62,923 nt of DNA from Deltaproteobacteria bacterium. GTDB taxonomy: Bacteria; Desulfobacterota; JADFVX01. Under the pieces are notes generated by a model. That model was not told where the DNA came from. It ran no database searches and was given only the letters and a program-made list of their open reading frames with translations. Where the stretch lies: positions 1 through 62,923 of the forward strand of contig JAOUBX010000019.1 of NCBI GenBank assembly GCA_029860075.1. The letters run 5' to 3'. Below are positions 16,771-24,148 of this stretch, piece after piece. Within the stretch, counting starts at the first letter, position 1. Each line of letters opens with the position of its first letter. Both the position numbers and the translations under genes were made by a program.

Positions 16771-18909
16771 TTAGGGTTGTGTAGCGAATTCCGTAATTGT
16801 CTCCAGACCTCTCAGGACGATGAAAAAAGCGGTTGCGTAGCGGCTGCCGTCAGGCGCGTCGAAGAGTCTTTGATAATCCGCCAGTCCACCAACCTCCCTC
16901 AAGACGATGCTCTGGATCTGACTCGCTGTGGAACCGGCGGGGATTATGCCGACAGGGGTTTCCACGGCCCCTTGTCGGACCAGGTATGCTCTGCCGCCAC
17001 GCAATTCCACGAGGTACCTGATTGCAGGGTAAAAGCCTAACTGGCCACTTGCGGTATACGCCCCTTCCAGTGTACTGCGCACATCCTGCCGCGCCCTTTC
17101 CTGTGCCACGGGATCGGCGGTGCGTATGGTTTCAAACTGATGGACGAAGGTCACGTTGATGTTGCGCGGCGGTGGATGGCCGGCGGCCTCCAGCAGGATT
17201 TTCATATAATTGTCGACTCGACGCGCCTGGATCTCTTTTTGCAATTCCTGTTCGCGGCTGTGTTCAACAGGTAAACGCCTGGATCTGAGCAGTTGCTCGG
17301 CAGTGCGGTCCTGGATCGCGTGGAGATACTCGTGCACAAATGAAGCCGCTACGCCGGCAAGTTCCTGATTATTGGTAAAGCGGCTGACCCTTACCAGATT
17401 ATCGTTTGGGTTATAGCTGGCCCCTGTGCCGCCCAGGATAGCCATGGGCATATTAAAGCGGATCACCAGCCGGTTTTGCCGCAAATCAGCAATGATATCG
17501 TCAACGAGACGCATGACTTCACGGATATTTTCATTGTCCGCCATGGGCAGTGTATAAACAACGCCGCTTTCCGTGTATTGAATGGGGTTCCCTGCCGTAA
17601 TCAGCGCCTGAATATCGGTACGCGCCGTAACAAAAAAATCACGTAGCTGTGTATACCTGTCTGCATCGTCCGTATCGGGGGTGTCACGTTCCGGCCCCGT
17701 CTCCACACCGAGGGGACGGACCGCGTCGATGAGTCCTTCCCAGACCATGCGCCGCTGATCGATTTCCACACGGCGGTTGCGTGCTGCCGCAAGCCAATCG
17801 ACGTCGTCATTGGGGTAGGCCGGCTGAGTTTCACCCAGCCCCTGCACGTTCCAGATTTGCACCTGAGGTACGCTACGGCCGGTAAGGTAGTTTTCAACCG
17901 CATTCGCTCGTTCTTCCGACAGCCGTTGGTTATATCTGCTGCCGCCGTGACTATCCGTATGACCTGTGATGTCGGCAACAATATTGTGGTGATCGATCAT
18001 CTGGGTAGATATCTGATCGAGGAGGACATGATGACGTGGCGGCACACCTTTTTCATCATAGGTAATATGGTCAATGATGTGATGATTATGATGGACCAAC
18101 CTGGGTAGCCTTAAATGGACCCGGGGCAGCCGGACCGTTGGAATCGGCAAGGAGGGTTGCGCCATGGCAGAGGGGTCAAGAAGGATACAGGTAGTCGGTA
18201 TTGTCCGGCATATTGCGCGGTGCATGGCGTCCTCTTCTTCGGGGCTGAGCTCGGGCTGGAACATGCTTATATCAGGCAATTCTCCGACCTGAGGCCCGAG
18301 AAACTCCCGTGCCAACTCCAGTCCGTTGAGAATATCCCTTGGGCTCGGCAGTGAAAAACCACCGATCCTTACGCCCGAATTGAGCGGATCCAGCAAATCG
18401 AAGGTCACTGCATTGGGGGGCTGCTCCAATTCGGGTAAAGGATCGGGCATTTCCTCCGGCCCTGGCGAACCTTCCTCGTCTTCCTCCCGTTGAATTTGAT
18501 ATTGCGCAGGTGTGTGCCCCCTCTGCTGTACGACATGAGTCAACTCATGGGCAAGCAGTCTCTTTCCGGCATTAGATTCCGGTGAGTATTGTCCGGATCC
18601 GAAAACGATATCACTCCCTATTGTATAAGCTTTGGCATTAATGGCTCGAGCACTTTGATCGGATCCGGACCCTTTATGTATGCGTACATTGCTGAAATCC
18701 TGGCCGAGTCTTGCTTCGAAGAAGGCGCGGCTCGATTCTGACAGGGGTTGGCCTCTGCCTTGCAGAGACGAAATGCCCGATACAACACCGGGCATAATCT
18801 CCGGCGCTACGGCGCTATCCTTGCGCTGGATCAAAGGCGTGATCTGATCTGATAACGGTTTTAGCCTTATTTCCTCTTCGTCCCCGGACCGGGAACAGCC
18901 ATCCTTCAT
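16771..18909 (-). CDS. eCIS_core (DUF4157) effector 1, main part after in-frame UGA: OmpA-like and HEYLH modules
   Basis: This frame continues in register from the ORF at 18910-19197, the two being separated by one UGA (18910-18912). If that UGA is read as selenocysteine the full protein is 808 aa (16771-19197) with U at residue 96. In the part shown, the start MKDGCSRSGDEEEIRLKPLS leads to an eCIS_core domain ending in RLLAHELTHVVQQ (HExxH). An OmpA-like peptidoglycan-binding module follows (GHTDSHGGSRYNQRLSEERA ... ARNRRVEID). Farther on, about residue 525, a second HExxH (SFVHEYLHAIQDR) suggests a second zinc peptidase-like module. I see no ribosome site before the AUG at 18909. Targets are unknown; bacterial cell-wall attachment is suggested by the OmpA-like part. 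Confidence 0.9.
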   Translation of the reverse strand: MKDGCSRSGDEEEIRLKPLSDQITPLIQRKDSAVAPEIMPGVVSGISSLQGRGQPLSESSRAFFEARLGQDFSNVRIHKGSGSDQSARAINAKAYTIGSDIVFGSGQYSPESNAGKRLLAHELTHVVQQRGHTPAQYQIQREEDEEGSPGPEEMPDPLPELEQPPNAVTFDLLDPLNSGVRIGGFSLPSPRDILNGLELAREFLGPQVGELPDISMFQPELSPEEEDAMHRAICRTIPTTCILLDPSAMAQPSLPIPTVRLPRVHLRLPRLVHHNHHIIDHITYDEKGVPPRHHVLLDQISTQMIDHHNIVADITGHTDSHGGSRYNQRLSEERANAVENYLTGRSVPQVQIWNVQGLGETQPAYPNDDVDWLAAARNRRVEIDQRRMVWEGLIDAVRPLGVETGPERDTPDTDDADRYTQLRDFFVTARTDIQALITAGNPIQYTESGVVYTLPMADNENIREVMRLVDDIIADLRQNRLVIRFNMPMAILGGTGASYNPNDNLVRVSRFTNNQELAGVAASFVHEYLHAIQDRTAEQLLRSRRLPVEHSREQELQKEIQARRVDNYMKILLEAAGHPPPRNINVTFVHQFETIRTADPVAQERARQDVRSTLEGAYTASGQLGFYPAIRYLVELRGGRAYLVRQGAVETPVGIIPAGSTASQIQSIVLREVGGLADYQRLFDAPDGSRYATAFFIVLRGLETITEFATQP

Positions 18910-18912
18910 TCA
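18880..18912 (-). promoter_or_regulatory. Candidate bacterial SECIS element with UGA, effector 1
   Basis: The UGA at 18912-18910 is followed after 13 nt by GTTCCCGGTCCGGGGAC (18896-18880): a 6-bp stem (GUUCCC/GGGGAC, one U-G pair, extendable by one more U-G) with loop GGUCC. Spacing from UGA to the loop is 19 nt, inside the 16-37 nt range known for bacterial SECIS, and the loop starts with GG as SelB requires a G there. This is the basis for calling the stop a selenocysteine codon. Confidence 0.6.
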
Positions 18913-19197
18913 GCCAGGTTTTCGCTGAACCTGCGGATCGGGCATCGTCATCACCCCGTCGGCAATGCTGTCGGCCTCACCTTCGTATTTGTCGTTTGGG
19001 GCGCCGATCTTGAGTTTGGCCTGTAGTTGTTCCGACTCATACATCTGTTGCAGGGCGGCGTTACCGAATTGACGCTGGATCTGTAAATGCGGAGCCTGCC
19101 GTGAAAAAAAGGGCGCTGCCGCAGCTTTTGCCAAAGATGCAGATTTTACGCTGCTTTTGGAATCAATTTTTTTTGATTCACATGTTCTTTGATTCAT
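18910..19197 (-). CDS. N-terminal leader of effector 1 (ends at recodable UGA), 95 aa
   Basis: The first segment of effector 1. It begins MNQRTCESKKIDSKSSVKSA, followed by the shared leader LQIQRQFGNAALQQMYESEQ then KLKIGAPNDKYEGEADSIAD and finishes VQRKPG before the UGA. This leader recurs at the start of five other effectors in the window, so it is probably the loading or targeting segment for eCIS cargo (inference). If the UGA stops translation, a 95-aa leader peptide is released; if read through, it is joined in frame to 16771-18909. The start follows the recurring AAGAGGG ribosome site. Confidence 0.85.
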   Translation of the reverse strand: MNQRTCESKKIDSKSSVKSASLAKAAAAPFFSRQAPHLQIQRQFGNAALQQMYESEQLQAKLKIGAPNDKYEGEADSIADGVMTMPDPQVQRKPG

Positions 19198-19216
19198 AGA
19201 ATATTTGACCCTCTTT

Positions 19217-19291
19217 TCATTTCCCCGCCTTCTCCATCAACAGACACATTAACAGCCATTGGAAGGCGCCGGCACGGACGATGAGAATCCT
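19217..19291 (-). pseudogene. Remnant of a small membrane-protein C-terminus upstream of effector 1
   Basis: The frame reads RILIVRAGAFQWLLMCLLME then KAGK and a stop at 19217. It matches the end of the 26235-26537 product (AFQWLLMCRLMNERGK), though no intact start is left. The AAATGA of its stop abuts the AAGAGGG ribosome site of effector 1. It marks repeated duplication of a small-membrane-protein/effector unit. Confidence 0.6.
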
Positions 19292-19310
19292 GGCCCTTTC
19301 AGTTTTTTTG

Positions 19311-19366
19311 CTGGCGACGGCATGCTCTTTACTTTTCATTAGTGGCAGGCAAAACTCACCCTGCGG
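19311..19366. repeat. Direct repeat copy 1 bounding effector duplication
   Basis: A segment of about 56 bp (starts ctggcgacggcatgct, ends aaaactcaccctgcgg) nearly repeats 20841-20896, 1530 bp away. Both lie just downstream of an effector gene. The copy here has a degenerate form of the hairpin seen at 20874-20890. Confidence 0.75.
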
Positions 19367-19383
19367 AACATATTTTCTTCCCT

Positions 19384-20343
19384 TTACAATTGATCCAATA
19401 GGAATAGTATCGCATCAGATACAGGTAATATAGTCGACGAAGTTCCAAGTTCTCTGTCAGTTTGTTCCAACATTGTAGGATGGTCACGGCTTAACCCGGA
19501 ACCTACGGCCCTGGCTATCGTTTTGTTTGTCCAAAAGGCTGCGCTATCATTATTTAATCCTAAAACCCGGCCAAAAAACTGGTAATTAGTCTGCCAAACG
19601 GGAACAATATCACCTGCCAATCTTTCATCTAACGTTACCCCTCTAAAGATCAATTCATTTCGAATGGACAACCAGTCTATTTGGTTCATACCCAGGTTTG
19701 AGAATGAACCAAAAAATGGGTTTAATAAGGCGCTTTGACCAGGTTCTGGAGCAATGGCAGGGGGTGTTGCGGTTTGTGGAGATGCCGGCGTATTGGTCAG
19801 TTGTCTTAACCAGCGAAGTCTTTGAATCTCTCTTTGTATATCCGGATCCAGTCGAAGCGCAGGCAAACCAAAACCTAAACCAGAGGTTCCCTCTTCAGAA
19901 ACAGTGGATTGAGGTGTTTGGCACTGAATCACCGGACCGGATTCCCATCGCAAACCTTGCTGTACCACATGGGTTAACTCATGCGCCATCAGCCGTTTAC
20001 CTTCGCCACTGTATGGCTTATATTGTTCGGCGCCAAACACAATATTCCGACCCAAAGTAAAGGCTCTGGCATTGATACTTTTGGACAATTTTGCGGCACT
20101 ATTATCAGCATGCACTCTGACACCGCTGAAATCAGTCCCAAAGCGCGGCTCGAAAAAAGAGCGTTCACCTTGACTCATCGGCCGTCCGCCGCCTTGCAGA
20201 GACGAAACACCCGAAGCAACGCCGGCCGTGATCCCCGGCGCGGCGGCGGAATCCTTACGCTGAATCAAAGGCGTGATCTGATCTGATAAGGGTTTCAGCC
20301 TTATTTCCTCTTCGTCCCCGGACCGGGAACAGCTATCCTTCAT
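19384..20343 (-). CDS. eCIS_core (DUF4157) effector 2, main part after in-frame UGA, 319 aa
   Basis: This is in frame with 20344-20631 across a single UGA; the full recoded product would be 415 aa with U at 96. It begins MKDSCSRSGDEEEIRLKPLS, then has the eCIS_core domain (GRPMSQGERSFFEPRFGTDF; RLMAHELTHVVQQ). The C-terminal about 180 residues (from GPVIQCQ on) contain Pro-rich linker and mainly helical sequence that I do not recognise, with no HExxH beyond the core. The first 130 residues are almost identical to effector 3, so the pair arose by recent duplication, and the C-terminal module was swapped. Activity unknown. Confidence 0.88.
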   Translation of the reverse strand: MKDSCSRSGDEEEIRLKPLSDQITPLIQRKDSAAAPGITAGVASGVSSLQGGGRPMSQGERSFFEPRFGTDFSGVRVHADNSAAKLSKSINARAFTLGRNIVFGAEQYKPYSGEGKRLMAHELTHVVQQGLRWESGPVIQCQTPQSTVSEEGTSGLGFGLPALRLDPDIQREIQRLRWLRQLTNTPASPQTATPPAIAPEPGQSALLNPFFGSFSNLGMNQIDWLSIRNELIFRGVTLDERLAGDIVPVWQTNYQFFGRVLGLNNDSAAFWTNKTIARAVGSGLSRDHPTMLEQTDRELGTSSTILPVSDAILFLLDQL

Positions 20344-20346
20344 TCA
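20314..20346 (-). promoter_or_regulatory. Candidate bacterial SECIS element with UGA, effector 2
   Basis: UGA at 20346-20344, then 13 nt, then the hairpin GTTCCCGGTCCGGGGAC at 20330-20314, identical in all four copies. The downstream AUG has no purine-rich ribosome site (upstream sequence is AAACCTGGC). Confidence 0.58.
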
Positions 20347-20631
20347 GCCAGGTTTGGGCTGAATCTCCGGGGCAGGCATTCTCATCACCCCGTCGGCAAT
20401 GCTGTCGGCCTCACGTTCGTATTTATCGTTAGGCGCGCCGATCTTGAGTTTGGGCTGCAGTTGCCCGGACTCATACATCTGCTGCAGGGCGGCGTTGCCG
20501 AGTTGACGCTGGATTTGCAACAGCGGATCCTGCCGTAAAAAAGAGGGCGCTGCCGCAGCCTGCGGCGAAGGTACAGGCTTTACGCTGCTTTTGGAGTCAG
20601 TTATTTTTGGTAGAGATGTTCTTTGATTCAT
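20344..20631 (-). CDS. N-terminal leader of effector 2 (ends at recodable UGA), 95 aa
   Basis: The leader segment starts MNQRTSLPKITDSKSSVKPV and ends EIQPKPG before UGA. I set the start at 20631, not at the more upstream in-frame ATG (20853), because this Met aligns with the starts of all sister effectors and has the same GAGGGACAAACAATCC context; the upstream extension has no relatives in the window. Contains the shared LLQIQRQLGNAALQQMYESG and KLKIGAPNDKYEREADSIAD elements. Confidence 0.82.
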   Translation of the reverse strand: MNQRTSLPKITDSKSSVKPVPSPQAAAAPSFLRQDPLLQIQRQLGNAALQQMYESGQLQPKLKIGAPNDKYEREADSIADGVMRMPAPEIQPKPG

Positions 20632-20732
20632 GGATTGTTTGTCCCTCTTTGTATTTTCTCCTTGGCCATGACGAGCCGGAAATGATGCTGTCCGTCTACT
20701 CCTTTGTATAGCTGGAACTTTGTTTTTTTCAT
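20628..20732 (-). CDS. DUF1508-like N-terminal fragment, 34 aa
   Basis: A short frame with a perfect ribosome site (AAGGAGG then six A and ATG). The product MKKTKFQLYKGVDGQHHFRL then VMAKEKIQRGTNNP looks like the first strands of a YegP/DUF1508 domain that has lost the rest. Its UGA stop overlaps the effector 2 start as ATGA, so it may act mainly as a coupled leader peptide feeding ribosomes to the effector. A domain name from so few residues is tentative. Confidence 0.5.
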   Translation of the reverse strand: MKKTKFQLYKGVDGQHHFRLVMAKEKIQRGTNNP

Positions 20733-20840
20733 TTTTTCCTCCTTCAACCCTTGTGAGGCAGTTCGATAAAGGTCTATTGCTTAAGGCAGCCGGGTTATCT
20801 TCGCTGAACTTTATTGCGTTAGATGATTCCTTTTTTTCCA

Positions 20841-20896
20841 CTGGCGACGGCATGCTGCTTACTTTTTATTAGTGGTGGGCAAAACCCACCCTGCGG
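20841..20896. repeat. Direct repeat copy 2 bounding effector duplication, with hairpin
   Basis: Pairs with 19311-19366. It contains a perfect inverted repeat GGTGGG-N5-CCCACC (20874-20890) resembling the common intergenic GGGTGGGTTTTGCCCACC type of repeat. It lies immediately downstream of the effector 3 stop. No T-tract follows, so I do not call it a terminator. Confidence 0.7.
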
Positions 20897-20903
20897 GACT
20901 TTT

Positions 20904-22280
20904 TCAGCAAGTGTACCTGCTAATATATGGAGCCAGTAAACGCCGCATAGTTGCCCGAAGTTCATCTTGACCTGAAAGTGAGATGCCTTGACGTGTGTTG
21001 TTGGCTTGTCTTATATATCTGCGATATGCTGCACGCACCTCATCTCCATGACGTCGTAGAAACTCGGGATCATTGACAGCAACTAAACGAGCCATAGTTG
21101 GACCAAAGCATGATGGATTTATTCTCTCATTCCACTGGCCATTGATATAGGCCCGGGAACTAAATGTCACGTTGGGACTAGCATAAACACGTTTGTAAAA
21201 TTCCATGCCTGCTTCGTTAGCTGCCAAATCTCCTCGTGAGAATACGCCTGTAGTACTTAATCCGAATACGCCTTCCCAAAAAGGCCGATTAAAGGCCAAC
21301 CGTTCAAAACCCGGCCAGTCTTGATCATCCATATGTTCAATCCAACCGGCTATAGCCGAATTAGCAGGCATTCTACCTTCCAGCCATTCGCCAAAACCGC
21401 GAGCATAATCATCACCCCTGCCAAGAGTGACAGAAATATAGAAGTAATCCCTTCCTTGTTGAAAAAAGTGTCCCAGCTTGTCGCTTCCAATGCATAAATG
21501 ACCAAATTTGAGCAAAGTACCAAGTGTTCGTTCACCTTTTAATATCCATGGGTTAACTGTACCTGACCCTGTACGACGGCCGGAGGGGGAGCCTGATATC
21601 AATAAAAAGGGGTTTTCATTATCCCTGTACCGCGTTGCATTGATGGCGACACGATGTTGATGAGTCGTTGGTAAATGTTCTGCCCACTCCTCAATTGGAC
21701 TATAAGGAGAACCACTGCCGAGTTGTTGATAAACTGCATCGACACGTGCTGCACCATCTTGAATGCTTGATACCGAAGAGAGCACCTGATTTATGTGCGC
21801 ATCAAGCATAGATGTTAAATCCTGCAAATTACGACAGAATTGAGGATTGTCATCGATTTCCGCCTTCTGAATAACTGAGTTACCTGTTGTGTTCTGTTGA
21901 ACCACATGGGTCAACTCATGCGCCATCAGCCGTTTACCTTCGCCACTGTATGGCTTATATTGCCCGGCGCCAAACACAATATTCCGACCCAAAGTAAAGG
22001 CCCTGGCATTGATACTTTTGGACAATTTGGCGGCACTATTATCAGCATGCACTCTGACACCGCTGAAATCAGTCCCGAAGCGCGGCTCGAAAAAAGAGCG
22101 TTCATCTTGACTCATCGGCCGTCCGCCACCGTGCAGAGACGAAACACCCGAAGCAACTCCGGCCGTGATCCCCGGCGCGGCGGCGGAATCCTTGCGCTGA
22201 ATCAAAGGCGTGATCTGTTCTGATAAGGGTTTTAGCCTTATTTCCTCTTCGTCCCCGGACCGGGAACAGCTATCCTTCAT
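20904..22280 (-). CDS. eCIS_core (DUF4157) effector 3, main part after in-frame UGA, 458 aa
   Basis: In frame with 22281-22568 across one UGA; the recoded protein is 554 aa with U at 96. It has MKDSCSRSGDEEEIRLKPLS, then the eCIS_core domain with RLMAHELTHVVQQ. The C-terminal about 310 residues (from AEIDDNPQFC) are homologous to the C-terminus of the effector inside operon B (45062-46921): both have GxDKxGHFFQQGxxY, FGxWLEG and STTGVxSRxDLxANxxG motifs. The invariant Asp, His and Gln residues there are candidate active-site or ligand residues. I do not recognise the fold. The N-terminal part is close to that of effector 2. Confidence 0.9.
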   Translation of the reverse strand: MKDSCSRSGDEEEIRLKPLSEQITPLIQRKDSAAAPGITAGVASGVSSLHGGGRPMSQDERSFFEPRFGTDFSGVRVHADNSAAKLSKSINARAFTLGRNIVFGAGQYKPYSGEGKRLMAHELTHVVQQNTTGNSVIQKAEIDDNPQFCRNLQDLTSMLDAHINQVLSSVSSIQDGAARVDAVYQQLGSGSPYSPIEEWAEHLPTTHQHRVAINATRYRDNENPFLLISGSPSGRRTGSGTVNPWILKGERTLGTLLKFGHLCIGSDKLGHFFQQGRDYFYISVTLGRGDDYARGFGEWLEGRMPANSAIAGWIEHMDDQDWPGFERLAFNRPFWEGVFGLSTTGVFSRGDLAANEAGMEFYKRVYASPNVTFSSRAYINGQWNERINPSCFGPTMARLVAVNDPEFLRRHGDEVRAAYRRYIRQANNTRQGISLSGQDELRATMRRLLAPYISRYTC

Positions 22281-22283
22281 TCA
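22251..22283 (-). promoter_or_regulatory. Candidate bacterial SECIS element with UGA, effector 3
   Basis: UGA at 22283-22281 followed by 13 nt and the hairpin at 22267-22251 (6-bp stem, GGUCC loop), the same as in effectors 1, 2 and 6. Confidence 0.58.
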
Positions 22284-22568
22284 GCCAGGTTTCGGGCGTA
22301 TCTCCGGAGCAGGCATTCTCATCACCCCGTCGGCAATGCTGTCGGCCTCACGTTCATATTTGTCGTTTGGGGCGCCGATCTTGAGTTTGGCCTGCAGTTG
22401 TCCGGACTCATACATCTGTTGCAGGGCGGTGTTGCCGAGTTGACGCTGGATATGTAACAACGGATCCTGCGGTAAAAAGGAGGGCGCTGCCGCAGCCCGC
22501 GGCGAAGGTACAGGCTTTACGCTGCTTTTGGAGTCAGTTATTTTTGATAGAGATGTTCTTTGATTCAT
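22281..22568 (-). CDS. N-terminal leader of effector 3 (ends at recodable UGA), 95 aa
   Basis: The leader begins MNQRTSLSKITDSKSSVKPV and ends EIRPKPG before UGA. It shows the family elements LLHIQRQLGNTALQQMYESG and KLKIGAPNDKYEREADSIAD. The start overlaps the stop of a small upstream frame as ATGA (frame ends RGTNNP), again suggesting coupling. Differences from the effector 2 leader are few, consistent with recent tandem duplication. Confidence 0.82.
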   Translation of the reverse strand: MNQRTSLSKITDSKSSVKPVPSPRAAAAPSFLPQDPLLHIQRQLGNTALQQMYESGQLQAKLKIGAPNDKYEREADSIADGVMRMPAPEIRPKPG

Positions 22569-22587
22569 GGATTGTTTGTCCCTCTTT

Positions 22588-22686
22588 TCATTTCCCCCTT
22601 TGCGTCATCAACCAGCACATTAAAATCCATTGAATGGCGCTGAACCGGACGATCAACGCAAAGCAGCCAAAGATTTAATCTATCTA
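22588..22686 (-). pseudogene. Remnant of small membrane protein upstream of effector 3
   Basis: The frame reads IFGCFALIVRFSAIQWILMC then WLMTQRGK and stops at 22588. It aligns with the end of the 26235-26537 product (CFLTALVIAWFSAFQWLLMC). No start or N-terminal half remains; the upstream sequence is AT-rich and unrelated. A competing 80-codon frame (22565-22807) overlaps it, ending in the same RGTNNP as the frame before effector 2; I consider it unlikely to be a real gene. Confidence 0.55.
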
Positions 22687-22799
22687 AAGCTTTCAGGGCC
22701 TTACACAAATATTTAGAAATTTTAATCAGTTTTTTTTGTGCATTTGATTGCATACCAAATAACAAAATCAATCTAGGCGGTCCCTTTAATTTTGGTTCA

Positions 22800-23474
22800 C
22801 TAGTCAATTTTAGACTTATAGGTGACCTTATCTTCAGGAATCATATAAACTGCTTCAAGTTGAATCTTTCTCTCCTTCAAGTTTTCCTCAACCCATTCGT
22901 AGTTAAATTCCATTTTTTCAAAATCCTTCCAAATTCTTTTATCATTGGCACAACTATATTTAAAACAGACTTTAGGACGGTCAGCATATATTGAGCAGCA
23001 ATGTTTCTCCAGATCCAGGTGGTAACAATATCCATTTGTGTTTTGTCTAATGAAATAAGGTTGACCCAAGTCCCATTTAATTTTTCCTGATTCGATTTCA
23101 TCTATCGATAATGCAAAATTCAATTTGCAACATATCCCTTTGCAAATACCTAAACGCTCTTCACAATTTACAGGATCAAAATCATGAGACGCTTCTCCAT
23201 TGTTATCCTCGCTGATAGCGATGCAGGCATGAAAATGCTCCTTTTTTTGGAGCGTTTCATCTCTTACTTTTTTTACCGTTTCTTCAAATCTTTTTTTATC
23301 AAGTAAGTCTTGTGCAATTAGAGTATCGAGCAATCCGTATAAAAAGGATTCTATTTCGTTAATCCTTTCTGCTTGATTACTTAAAGAGCTATGCGTAAAA
23401 AAACCGGAGCGCTCTAATTGTCTTTCAAGCTCAGATAAAGTCTTGTCATTGTTATTTATTTTCGGTTCCGGCAT
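22800..23474 (-). CDS. YkgJ-like cysteine-cluster protein, 224 aa
   Basis: The C-terminal two-thirds carry the cysteine pattern of the YkgJ/FliB-type metal-binding family: GICKGICCKLNF (about 120-131), then YCYHLDLEKHCCSIYADRP followed by KVCFKYSC. Family members bind Fe-S or zinc; some act in protein N-methylation, most are uncharacterised. The N-terminal about 85 residues are helical and charged. It lacks the effector leader, so it is probably not eCIS cargo by the same route; a role in modifying or maturing the cargo is possible but unproven. Base composition is more AT-rich than the eCIS genes, suggesting separate acquisition. It follows 23476-24069 by one nucleotide. Confidence 0.8.
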   Translation of the reverse strand: MPEPKINNNDKTLSELERQLERSGFFTHSSLSNQAERINEIESFLYGLLDTLIAQDLLDKKRFEETVKKVRDETLQKKEHFHACIAISEDNNGEASHDFDPVNCEERLGICKGICCKLNFALSIDEIESGKIKWDLGQPYFIRQNTNGYCYHLDLEKHCCSIYADRPKVCFKYSCANDKRIWKDFEKMEFNYEWVEENLKERKIQLEAVYMIPEDKVTYKSKID

Positions 23475-23475
23475 T

Positions 23476-24069
23476 TTATTCCTTTTTCAGCAAACCTTTC
23501 AAACGCTCTATTTCTTTATCTCTGGCCTTAAAGTCTTGATAAAACCTGATTGGGATATCCTTTATTTTGGATATGTAAAAGGCCGCAAAGTCTTTGATTC
23601 TGTATTGGTAGGCATTGCCAATGGTTGCTTCTTGACTTCCTTCATATAGTATCCTGCTGGCCCTATCATCCAGTAATTTTGTTAAAGGGGAAATTGCAGC
23701 AATATCAAATTTAATAAATTGCTTACCCAAGTATCCGGTATCATTTTCATCATATAAAAGGCCCCATAAATTACCATTAAGCTGAGCTGAATTCCCCCTG
23801 TCTGCACTGGTGTGCTCTAAAGCATGAGCATAAGCGTCTGCCAAGGTTTTATAACTTTTGATATCCAATTCAACATCAAAGTATCTTAATACTTCAGCAG
23901 CCAAAAATTTTGCATGAGAAGGGCTTGAGTCAGAAAAAATGATGCCTTTGAGTTGTTCAACATTTTCTCCATTTTCCCAAATACTATCGGCCAGGCTCTG
24001 TTCTCCATACATAAAAAGCCCAGGATAGCCTATTTCTATCAATCTGCTTTCAAGGTCATTTTTCTTCAT
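23476..24069 (-). CDS. Unknown protein paired with YkgJ-like gene, 197 aa
   Basis: I do not recognise this product. It starts MKKNDLESRLIEIGYPGLFM, is soluble, and ends in a charged coiled-coil-like helix (FKARDKEIERLKGLLKKE). No signal peptide, no cysteine cluster. It is cotranscribed with the YkgJ-like gene (stop and start one nucleotide apart) and is AT-rich like it, so the two form a separate insert within the effector array. Its position next to toxic-cargo genes allows an immunity or accessory role, but nothing in the sequence shows it. Confidence 0.75.
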   Translation of the reverse strand: MKKNDLESRLIEIGYPGLFMYGEQSLADSIWENGENVEQLKGIIFSDSSPSHAKFLAAEVLRYFDVELDIKSYKTLADAYAHALEHTSADRGNSAQLNGNLWGLLYDENDTGYLGKQFIKFDIAAISPLTKLLDDRASRILYEGSQEATIGNAYQYRIKDFAAFYISKIKDIPIRFYQDFKARDKEIERLKGLLKKE

Positions 24070-24148
24070 TTTGCATTTGATTCGTTAAAACCGAGAAGCA
24101 AACAGCCTTGCTTAAACCTATAGACAGGGTGAATCACCAGCTTTAAAG

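Noticed and set aside
20631..20853. Longer N-terminus for effector 2 starting at 20853
   Set aside because: The added residues have no counterpart in sister effectors, and the aligned Met at 20631 has the conserved ribosome site context.
22565..22807. 80-codon minus-strand frame before effector 3
   Set aside because: It overlaps a remnant of a membrane protein in another frame and has no recognisable domain; it was not called as a gene, though its stop overlaps the effector start.
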